A stretch of 64,000 nt of DNA, taken from the NCBI GenBank assembly GCA_013388745.1, contig JACAER010000060.1:1-64000 (forward strand), given 5' to 3'. The notes beneath the pieces are model-generated. The model had not been told where the DNA came from. It worked only from the letters and a program-made list of their open reading frames with translations, and did no database searches. Positions 25,591 to 35,094 of this stretch are shown here, piece after piece. The translations under genes were made by a program, and so were the position numbers. Origin of the DNA: Chloroflexota bacterium. Its GTDB lineage: Bacteria > Chloroflexota > Anaerolineae > Aggregatilineales > Phototrophicaceae. Every line of letters starts with the position of its first letter. Positions within the stretch are counted from its first letter, which is position 1.

Positions 25591-26769
25591 TCAGCTCTTG
25601 CGACGAATTTTTTCTAGCGCCTGCTCCATGGCTTCACCGCGTTTTTCCCACGTGTGCTGGTCGGCGTCGGCGCGCGCGCGCTGGGCGATTTTTGTGCGCA
25701 GGCCGCCATCTTCGATCAGCCGCTTGAGTCCCGCCGCCAGCGCGCCAACGTTTTCCGGCTGGAACAGATAGGCGCTTTCGCCGTGCGCCACGATTTCGGT
25801 GATCGTCGGTTGGTCAGGTGCGATAATGGCCTTGCTTTGCGCCATATATTCGTAAATCTTCATTGGGTTGCCGTAAGAATTGGTCGCCGGCATGGTCGCC
25901 ACGTCCCCGGCAGCCACATACTGCGCCACCTGATCGTAAGGAATGCGCCCGGTGAAAGTGACGCGCGCGTTGATGCCCAGACGATCAGCGGCGGCTTTGG
26001 CTTCGGGCGTGCGCTGCCCCTCGCCGACCAGCAGCAAACGCGCGGGGGTATCGGTTTTGACCTGCGCGAAGGCTTCCAGCAGCAAATCGACGCGATGATA
26101 CGGCTGGAATGACCCCACAAACACAATCACAACGGTGTCTGCCGGAATGCCGTAGCGCGCCCGCACCTCCGCGCCGCCCGTGCCTGTCTGGAAAAATTTG
26201 TGGTCGATGCCGTTGCTGATCGTGACCAGCTTGCTCTCGGCTACGCCGTCCTCCTTCAGTAAGCGCCGGATTTCCTGACTCACCGCTACGACCAGCGAGG
26301 CCTGCTGCGTCACTTCGTGGTGCGTGCGCTGAGCCAGCCCGCCGGCGCCGCCCCCGTACTGCTGCGCTTCTTCCCACGATGGCGCGACATCATCCAGCCC
26401 CAGCGGGATGCCGGTTTTTTCGCTGACGGTTTTACCTGCCAGACTAAAGGCGATATGCGTCTCCAGAATCACGTCCGGGCGCGCCTGCTCCACGACCTGT
26501 TGCAGACGCCCTGCGTAGTTCAGGCTGTAGGCCACACGGGCGCGGTCACGCATCTGGTTGGCGATAAAACGCGGCAGCAGTTTTTTAACCAGGCTGCGAT
26601 AGGTTTTCACGGCAGTTTGTGCGCCGCTGCCTCTGGCCGCTTCCACACGGATGATCTCATGTCCGCGTTTTTCCAGCACGCCCAGAATCGCGCTGGCGCG
26701 CACGGTATGCCCGGCCTGCTCGGAACTCAGGCTGTCGGCAGGGTGGGGGAGGCTGTAGACGATTTTCAT
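25591..26769 (-). CDS. GT4-family glycosyltransferase
   Basis: 392 residues, GT-B fold. The N-terminal Rossmann domain starts MKIVYSLPHPADSLSSEQAGHT. The C-terminal domain has VVIVFVGSFQPYHRVDLLLEAF, LLLVGEGQ and the sugar-nucleotide loop NPMKIYEYMAQSKAIIAPDQPTITEIV, whose KIYEYMA stretch replaces the more usual E-x7-E form. It is the last gene of a three-gene minus-strand operon and overlaps the preceding GT4 gene by 4 nt (ATGA). Role: transfer of a sugar during surface-glycan or glycolipid assembly at the inner face of the membrane. Confidence 0.85.
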   Translation of the reverse strand: MKIVYSLPHPADSLSSEQAGHTVRASAILGVLEKRGHEIIRVEAARGSGAQTAVKTYRSLVKKLLPRFIANQMRDRARVAYSLNYAGRLQQVVEQARPDVILETHIAFSLAGKTVSEKTGIPLGLDDVAPSWEEAQQYGGGAGGLAQRTHHEVTQQASLVVAVSQEIRRLLKEDGVAESKLVTISNGIDHKFFQTGTGGAEVRARYGIPADTVVIVFVGSFQPYHRVDLLLEAFAQVKTDTPARLLLVGEGQRTPEAKAAADRLGINARVTFTGRIPYDQVAQYVAAGDVATMPATNSYGNPMKIYEYMAQSKAIIAPDQPTITEIVAHGESAYLFQPENVGALAAGLKRLIEDGGLRTKIAQRARADADQHTWEKRGEAMEQALEKIRRKS

Positions 26770-27884
26770 TTTTGCGCCAGAATCCTTTCATACAGCGCCA
26801 CCGTTTGCCGCGCCTGTTGTTCCAGCGAGAACATGCTGACTACGCGCGCGCGGGCACGTTCGCCCATGTCGCGCGCTTCGACCGGGTTTTTTAGCAAGTG
26901 AATGATGCGTTCGGCGAAGGGCTGCGCTTGTCCCGGCGGTACGATGAAACCGGTTTTGCCGCTCTCTACAATTTCGGCAGAGCCGCCCACGTCGGTGGCG
27001 ACCAGCGGCAGCGAGGCCGCGCCCGCTTCGATCAATACTGTCGGCAGCGCTTCGCTGAGCGACGGCAGAATCAGCAGATCGCTGGCGCCGAGCAAGTCTG
27101 GCACGTCTTTACGCTGCCCCAGGAATTCGACGACATCGCCATACGGTTTCGCCTGTTCGCGCAGCGTTTCGCTCAGTTCGCCTTCGCCCACCAACTTGAT
27201 TCTGACGTTCGGCACAGCGGCTTGAATCTGTGGCACCGCCTCGAACAGCACTTCGTGGCCTTTGCCGCGCCGCAGCACCGCCACCATAATCACAATCGGC
27301 GTGTCCTTCTCCCAGCCCATTTCGGCGCGTTTCGCCTCGCGTTTGTGGCGTGTGGCGAAGCGCTCGACCTCGATGCCGTTGTAAATCGTCTCGATACGGT
27401 TCAGCGGGATGCCGGCCTGTTTGCTGAAGTTCTGGCGCACGGCTTCCGATACGGCGACGATACGGTTGAAGCCATATTTGGCCGCTGTCAGCACCATGCG
27501 CGCCCGAGTTGCCTCTTTCCAGGTGTCCATCGGCTCCACCAGCACATGCCGTGTCATTACGCTGGGCATTCCGTGCCGTACATGTGCTGCCGCCGCGTAA
27601 ATATTGGTATCCTGATCCTGCGCATGGATGATGTCGATTTGCTCCTGCCGCAGCATCGTGACATATCTGCTCCAGGCGTCGGGGTCGATCATGCGTTTCG
27701 CGCCCATGTCGAAGCGCGGAATGCCGCTTTTGACGAAATCTTCGGTCAGTGGACTGTCGCGCCGCGTGTTCAGCGTTACCAGCCGCACATCCAGTCCGGT
27801 CGCCCGCAGATATGGCAGCACAGACACGAGAATGCGTTCCGCGCCGCCCATCGCCAGACTGCTCATCATCAACACTGCACGCAT
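26766..27884 (-). CDS. GT4-family glycosyltransferase
   Basis: 372 residues, GT-B fold: N-terminal MSSLAMGGAERILVSVLPYL (acceptor-side glycine motif GGAE), IDIIHAQDQDTNIYAAAA, RIVAVSEAVRQNF and IYNGIEVERF. The C-terminal part has KLVGEGEL and the E-x7-E motif in PSLSEALPTVLIEAGAASLPLVATDVGG. It lies 33 nt after the deacetylase gene and overlaps the next GT4 by 4 nt, so the three are co-transcribed. Substrate unknown. Confidence 0.9.
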   Translation of the reverse strand: MRAVLMMSSLAMGGAERILVSVLPYLRATGLDVRLVTLNTRRDSPLTEDFVKSGIPRFDMGAKRMIDPDAWSRYVTMLRQEQIDIIHAQDQDTNIYAAAAHVRHGMPSVMTRHVLVEPMDTWKEATRARMVLTAAKYGFNRIVAVSEAVRQNFSKQAGIPLNRIETIYNGIEVERFATRHKREAKRAEMGWEKDTPIVIMVAVLRRGKGHEVLFEAVPQIQAAVPNVRIKLVGEGELSETLREQAKPYGDVVEFLGQRKDVPDLLGASDLLILPSLSEALPTVLIEAGAASLPLVATDVGGSAEIVESGKTGFIVPPGQAQPFAERIIHLLKNPVEARDMGERARARVVSMFSLEQQARQTVALYERILAQK

Positions 27885-27917
27885 GACTTTGTCCTTCGCT
27901 GAATACGGTGAATCGGC

Positions 27918-28673
27918 CTATCCGCCCTTCAGCAGCTTCTTGATCGGGCGCAGCCGGCGTTTGATTTCCATCATGGGGTAGCTCAGGGGCGAAATCTTGT
28001 AGCGCAGACTGTCCAGTGTGTCTGCCGCGCCCAGTTCTTCGCGCCACAGGTTGTACACGTTTTGTGGGTAGCTGGAAATGCCGAACGCGCCCAGATAGCC
28101 ACATTCTGCCGCCAGCTTTTGTACTGCCGGGTCGGAGACCTCATAGGGATAGGCGATGAGTTCCACCGGCGCACCTAAACCCTGGCTGAGCTTTTGTTTC
28201 GATTCGCACAATTCGCGTTTGGCCTGTTCCGGCGGGATTTTGTTCAGGCGCGGGTGCGTGCTGGTGTGACTGCCGAAGTCGATACCGCTCTTCTGCATCG
28301 CGTGAATCTCGTCCCACGACATCAAAGGGAAGGCGCGTTCGCCGGTCTGCCCGTCCCAATCCGTCATTTGCCCGATGCGATCTGCTACCAGAAAAATGGT
28401 CGCCGTGAAGCTGTAACGCTGCATGATCGGCAGGGCGGTTTCATAGTTGTCGCGGTAGCCGTCGTCAAAGGTGATGGCGAAGCTGTTAGCGGGCAGGGCA
28501 GAGCGGTTCTTATAAGCCCGCACCACCTCGATCAGGCGCACACAACGCCAGCCTGTGTCGTGCAGATAAGCCATTTGTTCCGCGAATTGTTCGGGCGTGC
28601 TGACCAATCCATACGGGTCCTGGTTAGCGCTGACCTTGTTGATCTGATGGTAGGTGAGAATGGGTACGCTCAT
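27918..28673 (-). CDS. Polysaccharide deacetylase (CE4 / NodB homology)
   Basis: 251 residues. NodB motifs: TFDDGYRDN (motif 1, catalytic base Asp and metal Asp), SHTSTHPRL (motif 2, two metal His) and AYPYEVSD (motif 3, with Tyr in place of the usual Gly/Arg context). No signal peptide is visible and there is a basic C-terminus (KRRLRPIKKLLKGG). It would N-deacetylate a GlcNAc-containing glycan or glycolipid. First gene of an operon with two GT4 genes, which suggests the deacetylated sugar is an intermediate in the same glycan. Confidence 0.87.
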   Translation of the reverse strand: MSVPILTYHQINKVSANQDPYGLVSTPEQFAEQMAYLHDTGWRCVRLIEVVRAYKNRSALPANSFAITFDDGYRDNYETALPIMQRYSFTATIFLVADRIGQMTDWDGQTGERAFPLMSWDEIHAMQKSGIDFGSHTSTHPRLNKIPPEQAKRELCESKQKLSQGLGAPVELIAYPYEVSDPAVQKLAAECGYLGAFGISSYPQNVYNLWREELGAADTLDSLRYKISPLSYPMMEIKRRLRPIKKLLKGG

Positions 28674-28766
28674 AAGCCCTGATGCTAAGAAAAATTGAGG
28701 ATGATGCCATCGTTCGGTATTATATGCCCGTGTGATTCACAATACAAGCACATCCAGTTGACCGCT

Positions 28767-28787
28767 TTGCTGCGTATAACGCAGCAA
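28767..28787. promoter_or_regulatory. Palindrome over a minus-10-like box upstream of zwf
   Basis: TTGCTGCG (28767-28774), TATAA, CGCAGCAA (28780-28787): perfect 8-bp arms. The centre makes a TATAAC box. A T6 run follows at 28793-28798, so the element could be an operator lying on a promoter or a terminator-like stem. It is 41 nt before the zwf start. Confidence 0.45.
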
Positions 28788-28827
28788 CAGCAGTTTTTTG
28801 GATACAGCCCGCCAGGGGGATTTCATA

Positions 28828-30291
28828 ATGACTAACGCTTCGACTGTCGTGATTTTTGGCGCATCGGGCGATCTGACGCAGCGTAAGCTGATTCCCGCGC
28901 TTTACAACCTGTATGTCAAAAAGCGTCTGACGCAGCGGTTCAACATCATTGGAGTTTCACGCACGCCTTTCGGCCATGAGGAGTTTCGCGCTAAACTGCG
29001 CGGCGGCGTGCAGGAGTTCGCCAAAAGCAGCTATGATGCGGCATTATGGGACGAATTCGCCGCGCATATTTTTTATAAGAGCAGCAATGCCACGCAGCCC
29101 GAAGACTATGCCGGGCTGGAGGCCGTGTTCCGCGAAATCGAAGGCGAACCGGCCAACCGCCTCTACTATCTCTCTACTGCGCCGGCGCTGTATGTGCCGA
29201 CGGTCACTAATCTGGGCGCGGCGGGCATGACTAAAGAAGACATAGGCTGGCGGCGAATCATCATCGAAAAACCCTTTGGCACCGATCTGGCCTCCGCGCG
29301 CGAACTCAATACGCTCGTGCATTCGGTTTTCGAAGAAAATCAGGTCTACCGTATCGACCATTATTTGGGCAAAGAGACCGCGCAGAATATCCTCTTTTTG
29401 CGCTTTGCTAACACGATTTTCGAGCCGATCTGGAATCGCAATTACGTTGATAATGTCCAGATCACAGTAGCCGAAACTGTCGATGTCGGCCACCGCGCCG
29501 GTTATTATGACCATGCCGGCGTGCTGCGCGATATGTTCCAGAACCATATTTTACAGCTTCTGGCGCTGGTCACGCTGGAGCCGCCCGCCTCGTTTAACGC
29601 TACTGCGCTGCGCAACGAAAAAGTCAAAGCGCTGAGCGCTGTGCGTCCCATCCTGCTGGCTGATACTGTGCGTGCGCAGTACAGCGATTATCTTCAGGCC
29701 AAAGATGTCGCTCCCGGTTCGCAAACGCCAACTTATGCCGCGCTCAAGCTGTATATTGATAATTGGCGCTGGGAAGGTGTGCCCTTTTTCATCCGTTCAG
29801 GCAAAGCGCTGGCCGCCAAGACCAGCCAGATTCGTGTGCGTTTCCGTCGCCCGCCGCTCAATATGTTCAGCAATATGAACAACGGCAGCCACGACCCCAA
29901 CGTTGCCCCCAACGTGCTTTCGATCTGCATCCAGCCCAACGAAGGCATTCACCTGAATTTTGAGGCCAAAGTGCCGGATTCGAACCGTGAAACCCGCTCA
30001 GTAGCGCTCGATTTCAACTACAGCCAGTCGTTCGGCGAGTGCGAAATCCCCGATGCCTACGAACGCCTGATTCTCGATGCGCTGCTGGGCGATGCGTCGC
30101 TCTTTACGCGCGGCGACGAGATCGAAACACTGTGGGGCATTGTCGATCCTATTTTGCACGGTTGGGAAACGCCGCAGGCCCCGCCGCTGGCGACCTATGC
30201 GCGTGGCAGTTGGGGGCCACAGGAAGCCGAAGCTCTGCTGGCGCGTGATGGGCACAAGTGGAAGTTGGGCTGCGCGCTTGAGGACTGCTAG
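28828..30291 (+). CDS. zwf: Glucose-6-phosphate 1-dehydrogenase
   Basis: 487 residues from the ATG at 28828, with AGGGGG upstream. NADP-binding [16 protein letters not shown] at the N-terminus, [11 protein letters not shown], the substrate signature [13 protein letters not shown] with catalytic His/Lys, and C-terminal FFIRSGKAL are all present. It oxidises glucose-6-phosphate to 6-phosphogluconolactone and makes NADPH. The lactonase gene follows after 2 nt, so the first two steps of the oxidative pentose phosphate pathway form one operon. Confidence 0.96.
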   Translation: MTNASTVVIFGASGDLTQRKLIPALYNLYVKKRLTQRFNIIGVSRTPFGHEEFRAKLRGGVQEFAKSSYDAALWDEFAAHIFYKSSNATQPEDYAGLEAVFREIEGEPANRLYYLSTAPALYVPTVTNLGAAGMTKEDIGWRRIIIEKPFGTDLASARELNTLVHSVFEENQVYRIDHYLGKETAQNILFLRFANTIFEPIWNRNYVDNVQITVAETVDVGHRAGYYDHAGVLRDMFQNHILQLLALVTLEPPASFNATALRNEKVKALSAVRPILLADTVRAQYSDYLQAKDVAPGSQTPTYAALKLYIDNWRWEGVPFFIRSGKALAAKTSQIRVRFRRPPLNMFSNMNNGSHDPNVAPNVLSICIQPNEGIHLNFEAKVPDSNRETRSVALDFNYSQSFGECEIPDAYERLILDALLGDASLFTRGDEIETLWGIVDPILHGWETPQAPPLATYARGSWGPQEAEALLARDGHKWKLGCALEDC

Positions 30292-30293
30292 GC

Positions 30294-31016
30294 ATGTCCA
30301 ACGTACACATTTTCCCCAACGTCGAAGCCTTGATACACGCGGCGGCGGATGAATTTGTTCGCCGCGCATCCGAATCGATTGCGGCGCGTGAGCGTTTTGC
30401 CGTCGCGCTCTCCGGCGGCTCGACGCCCCATGCCCTCTATACGCTGCTGGCCTCTGCCGTCTATGCGCAAAAAATCGATTGGGCACGCACGCATATTTTT
30501 TGGGGTGATGAACGCTGTGTGCCGCCCGATCATCCCGACAGCAATTATCGTTTGGCGCATGAAACCTTGCTGGCGCATGTGCCCCTGCCGCCGCGAAATA
30601 TCTACCGGATGCGCGGCGAAATCGACCCCGCCGCCGCCGCCGAGGAATATGCCCAAGCTCTGAAAGCCTTTTTCGGCGGGGAAGACACACGTTTCGATCT
30701 GCTGCTGCTCGGTATGGGCGACGATGGGCACACGGCATCGCTGTTCCCGCATACCCCCGCCCTGGCCGAAAAATCGCGCTTGGTAGCAGCCAACTACGTC
30801 GAGAGCAAAGCCGTCTGGCGCATCACGCTGAGCGCGCGCGCCATCAACGCCGCCGCGCATATCGTCTTTCTGGTGGCCGGCGCGGGCAAGGCGCAGCGTT
30901 TATACGATGTGCTCAAAGGCGCGCCCCAGCCCGAACACTTGCCTGCGCAGTCGGTGAGTCCTGTCAACGGCGATTTGCGCTGGTTCATCGATGCGGAGGC
31001 GGCATTGCTGCTGTGA
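30294..31016 (+). CDS. pgl: 6-phosphogluconolactonase
   Basis: 240 residues, DevB/SOL type. FAVALSGGSTPHALY (phosphate-binding loop), IFWGDERCVPPDHPDSNYRLA and the active-site region LLLGMGDDGHTASLFPHTPAL are complete. It hydrolyses the lactone made by the Zwf enzyme encoded 2 nt upstream. No gnd is in the window. Confidence 0.94.
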   Translation: MSNVHIFPNVEALIHAAADEFVRRASESIAARERFAVALSGGSTPHALYTLLASAVYAQKIDWARTHIFWGDERCVPPDHPDSNYRLAHETLLAHVPLPPRNIYRMRGEIDPAAAAEEYAQALKAFFGGEDTRFDLLLLGMGDDGHTASLFPHTPALAEKSRLVAANYVESKAVWRITLSARAINAAAHIVFLVAGAGKAQRLYDVLKGAPQPEHLPAQSVSPVNGDLRWFIDAEAALLL

Positions 31017-31052
31017 GCCGTCTGCCTGCGGGCCAATAATAGGCCGTCTATC

Positions 31053-31850
31053 TTAGGCCGGGTTTTTCACGTTTGCCTCTAAGAAAGCGAGAATCTGCGC
31101 CCACGCCTCCTGCGCCGCGCCTGCCTGCGCGATGCTGTGCGGGTTGACGAAGGCGTGTCCCACGCCGGGATAAATCGTCACCTCGTGCGGGATGCCCGCC
31201 GTCACCAGCGCTTGCTCGAACTGCTCGACCTCCGCGACGGGAATCTGCGCATCGACTGCGCCGAAAATGCCCAGCACCGGGCGGTCATTTTCCAGCAGTG
31301 CGCCGAAGCCGGGCGTATCGAAGATCATATCGCCATACAGGTTGATCGTCGCCGCGATGGCCGCGTTCTGCACCCCGTGCCGCAGCGCCACCCCGCCGCC
31401 GTAGCAGAAGCCCATCACGCCTACGCGCGCATTGTCCACATTGGCCTGCGTCGTCAGATAGGCATACGCGCTCATCATATCCGCGTCCACGCGCGCTTCG
31501 GGCACGCTGATGCGCAGGAACAGCGCGCCGGGCACGGTGGTCGCCGTGCGCCCGCGATACGTATCCGGTGCCAGCACGACATAGCCCTGCTGCGCCAGAA
31601 TATCGGCCAGCGCGCGGATTTCCGCGTTCAGCCCCCACCACTCGTGTACCATAATGACCGCCGGGAACGGCCCTTCGCCCTCCGGCTGTGCCAGATAACC
31701 GATTAATGTTGTGCCATCTTCGGCGGCGAACGATGCGTTCGTCACATCTGCTGCCTGTTCAAACAGAAACGCATCGCCCAGCAGCACTGCGAAAAAGGCC
31801 ACAACCACGACAACCAGCACGATCAGCACACCCAGAACAATCTTTTTCAC
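31053..31850 (-). CDS. Membrane-anchored dienelactone hydrolase-family protein
   Basis: 265 residues from the GTG at 31850, 8 nt after AAGGAAGG. The in-frame ATG at 31895 has no such support. A single N-terminal hydrophobic helix (about 4-28) without a clear cleavage site anchors an extracytoplasmic alpha/beta hydrolase. The nucleophile elbow is GFCYGGG with Cys, as in dienelactone hydrolase, and the catalytic His lies in PGVGHAF. DTYRG and HEWWGLN are family motifs. Substrates are probably small esters or lactones. It is convergent with pgl and divergent from the hut operon. Confidence 0.85.
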   Translation of the reverse strand: MKKIVLGVLIVLVVVVVAFFAVLLGDAFLFEQAADVTNASFAAEDGTTLIGYLAQPEGEGPFPAVIMVHEWWGLNAEIRALADILAQQGYVVLAPDTYRGRTATTVPGALFLRISVPEARVDADMMSAYAYLTTQANVDNARVGVMGFCYGGGVALRHGVQNAAIAATINLYGDMIFDTPGFGALLENDRPVLGIFGAVDAQIPVAEVEQFEQALVTAGIPHEVTIYPGVGHAFVNPHSIAQAGAAQEAWAQILAFLEANVKNPA

Positions 31851-31956
31851 TACCAGTACCTTCCTTGTGTAGTTTGCACGACGCTTCCTCGACAAATGAG
31901 GATGAATGTTCCAGAATGATAGCCTAAAGAGCTTATGGCTGGATTAGGACTTTTTG

Positions 31957-33486
31957 ATGGCACAAAAAATCGTTGAATGCATCGCCAATTATTCAGAAGG
32001 CCGCCGAACCGAAGTCGTGGATGCGATTGTCGAAGCGATCAGCGCTGTCAGCGGCGTTTATGTCCTGGATCGCCAGAGTGACAGCGATCACAACCGCTCG
32101 GTGGTGACGTTTGCTGGCGCACCCCAATCCGTGCTCGAAGCGGCTTTCGCCTCCATCGCCAAAGCTGCCGAATTGATCGACATGGATGAACAGCGCGGCG
32201 AACACCCGCGTCTGGGCGCGACCGATGTGGTGCCGTTCGTGCCGCTGCAAGAGATGACGATGGATGAATGCGTGGCGCTGGCGCGCGCGCTCGGCAAGAG
32301 GGTAGGGGAGGAACTCGGCATCCCTGCATATCTTTACGAAGCCGCTGCGACACGCGCCGATCGTGTCAACCTCGAAGACATCCGGCGTGGCGAATACGAA
32401 GTGCTGAAAATGTCGATCGACAGCGACCCCTATCGCACGCCGGATTTTGGCCCGCGCAGGGTCGGCAAGGCCGGCGCGACGATTATCGGGGCGCGCGCGC
32501 CGCTCATTGCCTTCAACGTCTATTTGACTACCGATGATATCGGCATCGCCAAAAAGGTCGCCGCTGCCGTGCGCCAGTCTTCGGGCGGGCTGCGCTTCGT
32601 TAAAGGGCTGGGGCTGCTGGTCGAAGGTCGCGCGCAGGTGTCAATGAATCTGACAGATTTCACCAAAACACCTGTTGCCCGCGTTGTCGAGATGATCCGT
32701 CGTGAGGCACAGCGTTACGGCGTCGCTATTCACCATTCCGAACTTGTTGGGCTGATTCCGCAGGCCGCGCTTTCGGACGCGGCGCAGTGGTATTTGCAGC
32801 TTGACCGGTTTAAGCCCAGCCAGATTCTGGAGACGCGCCTGCACGCCGCGCTCAGCGAAGACCGCACAGGCGACACGGCATTTCTGGAGCAGTTGGCGGC
32901 GGGCACGGCCACGCCCGGCGGTGGTTCGGCGGCGGCCTATGCTGGCGCGATGGGCGCAGGTCTGGTCGGTATGGTCGCGCGCCTGAGCATCGGCAAAAAG
33001 AAATATGCCGAGGTCGAAGCGCGTATGCGGGAAATCGCTGCCGAAGCCGATGCACTGCGCGCGGCGCTGCAAAAAGCCGTCACGCAGGATGCGCAGGCTT
33101 TCGATGCTGTGATGGAAGCGATGCGGCTGCCCAAAGACACTGAAACGGAACAAAAAGCGCGCGCCGAAGCGCTCGAACGCGCGACGCACGGCGCGGCTGC
33201 CGTGCCGCTGCATGTCGCTAAGTCGGCAGCTAAAGTGCTCGAACTAGCGGCGGAAGCGGCGGAGACCGGCAACACTAACGCTATCACCGACGCGGCCTCT
33301 GCGGGGGCAATGGCGCGTGCGGCGTTGCAGGCTGCCACGCTGAACGTTAAGACCAACGCCTTGAGCGTCAAGGAAGGCACGGCGGCGGATGCCTGGCTGC
33401 AACGCCTGGCCGAGATCGAAAGCGCTGCACAGGCGGCAGAAGCCCGGCTGCGCGCGGCGCTCAAAAACCGCGCTAATATTGAATGA
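31957..33486 (+). CDS. ftcD: Bifunctional glutamate formimidoyltransferase / formimidoyl-THF cyclodeaminase
   Basis: 509 residues from the ATG at 31957, with AGGA 7 nt upstream. Residues 1 to about 300 form the formiminotransferase domain: KIVECIANYSEGRR, DSDHNRSVVTFAG, EHPRLGATDVVPFVPL, SMNLTDFTKTP. From about 308 the helical cyclodeaminase domain follows: FLEQLAAGTATPGGGSAAAYAGAMGAGLVGMVARL, then GNTNAITDAASAG. It moves the formimino group of formiminoglutamate to tetrahydrofolate and then makes methenyl-THF plus ammonia. First gene of the hut operon. The fusion is the animal-type arrangement and is also known in bacteria. Confidence 0.95.
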   Translation: MAQKIVECIANYSEGRRTEVVDAIVEAISAVSGVYVLDRQSDSDHNRSVVTFAGAPQSVLEAAFASIAKAAELIDMDEQRGEHPRLGATDVVPFVPLQEMTMDECVALARALGKRVGEELGIPAYLYEAAATRADRVNLEDIRRGEYEVLKMSIDSDPYRTPDFGPRRVGKAGATIIGARAPLIAFNVYLTTDDIGIAKKVAAAVRQSSGGLRFVKGLGLLVEGRAQVSMNLTDFTKTPVARVVEMIRREAQRYGVAIHHSELVGLIPQAALSDAAQWYLQLDRFKPSQILETRLHAALSEDRTGDTAFLEQLAAGTATPGGGSAAAYAGAMGAGLVGMVARLSIGKKKYAEVEARMREIAAEADALRAALQKAVTQDAQAFDAVMEAMRLPKDTETEQKARAEALERATHGAAAVPLHVAKSAAKVLELAAEAAETGNTNAITDAASAGAMARAALQAATLNVKTNALSVKEGTAADAWLQRLAEIESAAQAAEARLRAALKNRANIE

Positions 33487-33504
33487 TGTATCCGCTTTTT
33501 TAGA

Positions 33505-35094
33505 ATGGATTTTGTAGTACCCATGCCTGTTCTGGATGGCGAAAATCTCACGTTAGAGGACATCGCAGCGCTGGCGCAGTACCCCTCCGTGGTCACGGTG
33601 ACGGTCGCGCCCGAAGCGCTGGAAAAAATGCGGCGTTCGCGCGCCGTGGTCGAAGACTGTTTGGCGCGCGGCGAGGTAGTCTATGGTATCACCACCGGCT
33701 TTGGCGATTTTAAGGACAAGCTGATTCCGCCGGAACATGTCCAGGCCTTGCAGCGCAACATTGTCGTCAGCCATGCTGTCGGGGTGGGGGAACTGCTGGA
33801 CATCCCCACTGTGCGCGCGCTGATGGCAATCCGCGCGCAAACGCTGGTAAAAGGCTATTCCGGCGTGCGCCCGCTGCTGGTCGATGTGCTGGTGCAGATG
33901 CTCAATCGCGGCGTACACCCGTTGATTCCCGCGCAGGGTTCGCTCGGCGCGTCGGGCGATCTCGCGCCGCTGGCGCATATGGCGCTGGTGGTGATTGGGG
34001 AGGGTGAGGCGCTGTATCAGGGCGAGCGGTTGGCGGGCGGCGAAGCCCTGCGCCGCGCGGGCATTACTCCTGTCGTGCTGGAAGCCAAAGAAGGGCTGGC
34101 GCTCACCAACGGCACGACGCTTATCAGCGCGCTGGGGGCGTTAGTGGTGCAGCAGGCATCTATGCTGGCGCGCGCCGCCGATCTTGCCGCTGCGCTCAGC
34201 CTGGAGGCGCTGCGTGGCACGCCCATCGCCTTCGACGCGCGTATCCATGCGCTCCGTCCTCATACCGGACAGAGCGACTCGGCAGCCTATTTGCGCCGCC
34301 TGATCGCCGGTTCGCAGTTGACGCGCAGCTTTGACCCGCTCGATATTCAGGATGCTTACTGTCTGCGCTGCACACCGCAGGTGCATGGCGCGGCGCGCGA
34401 TACGCTGGCCTTTGCCCGCCGCACGCTGGAAATCGAAGTTAATTCCGCCAACGACAACCCGCTGATTTTCGCTGAACCCGACGGCGGAGTAGTGCTTTCC
34501 GGCGGCAATTTTCACGGTGAGCCGGTGGCGATGGTCATGGATTACGTCAAAGTTGCGCTGGCCGAATTCGCCAGTATCTCCGAACGGCGTTTGGCGCGCC
34601 TCGTGGACGAAAAAGAGAATCGCCATCTGCTGCCGCCTTTTTTGACGCAGCACGGCGGGCTGAATTCCGGCTTCATGCTTGTGCAGTACACGTCGGCGGC
34701 GCTGGTGTCCGAAAACAAGGTGTTGGCACATCCGGCCTCTGTCGATACCATCCCTTCATCAGCCAACACGGAAGACCACGTGAGCATGGGGCCGATTGCC
34801 GCGCGGCAAGCGCGCGAGATTCTGCATAATCTGGAACATGTGCTGGCGCTGGAACTGCTGGCGGCGGCGCAGGGCGTGGACTTTCGCCTGCAAAAGCTCG
34901 GAAAAGACGCGCGTCTCGGCGCGGGCACAGCGGCGGCATACGAATTGATACGCGCTCACGTGCCATTTGTCGAGCGCGATACCGTCATGTATCCGTTGGT
35001 GGCGGCGGTGCATGAATTGGTTGTGTCGGGTGAACTGGTGCGCGTGGTGGAAAACGCGCTGGACAGCCAAAACACAGGGGGACAGCAGTCATGA
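33505..35094 (+). CDS. hutH: Histidine ammonia-lyase
   Basis: 529 residues (523 if the ATG at 33523 is used; neither start has a clear ribosome site). The MIO cofactor triad Ala149-Ser150-Gly151 lies in [14 protein letters not shown]. Catalytic [30 protein letters not shown] and NSANDNPL complete the active site. It deaminates histidine to trans-urocanate. It overlaps hutU by 4 nt (ATGA). Confidence 0.96.
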   Translation: MDFVVPMPVLDGENLTLEDIAALAQYPSVVTVTVAPEALEKMRRSRAVVEDCLARGEVVYGITTGFGDFKDKLIPPEHVQALQRNIVVSHAVGVGELLDIPTVRALMAIRAQTLVKGYSGVRPLLVDVLVQMLNRGVHPLIPAQGSLGASGDLAPLAHMALVVIGEGEALYQGERLAGGEALRRAGITPVVLEAKEGLALTNGTTLISALGALVVQQASMLARAADLAAALSLEALRGTPIAFDARIHALRPHTGQSDSAAYLRRLIAGSQLTRSFDPLDIQDAYCLRCTPQVHGAARDTLAFARRTLEIEVNSANDNPLIFAEPDGGVVLSGGNFHGEPVAMVMDYVKVALAEFASISERRLARLVDEKENRHLLPPFLTQHGGLNSGFMLVQYTSAALVSENKVLAHPASVDTIPSSANTEDHVSMGPIAARQAREILHNLEHVLALELLAAAQGVDFRLQKLGKDARLGAGTAAAYELIRAHVPFVERDTVMYPLVAAVHELVVSGELVRVVENALDSQNTGGQQS

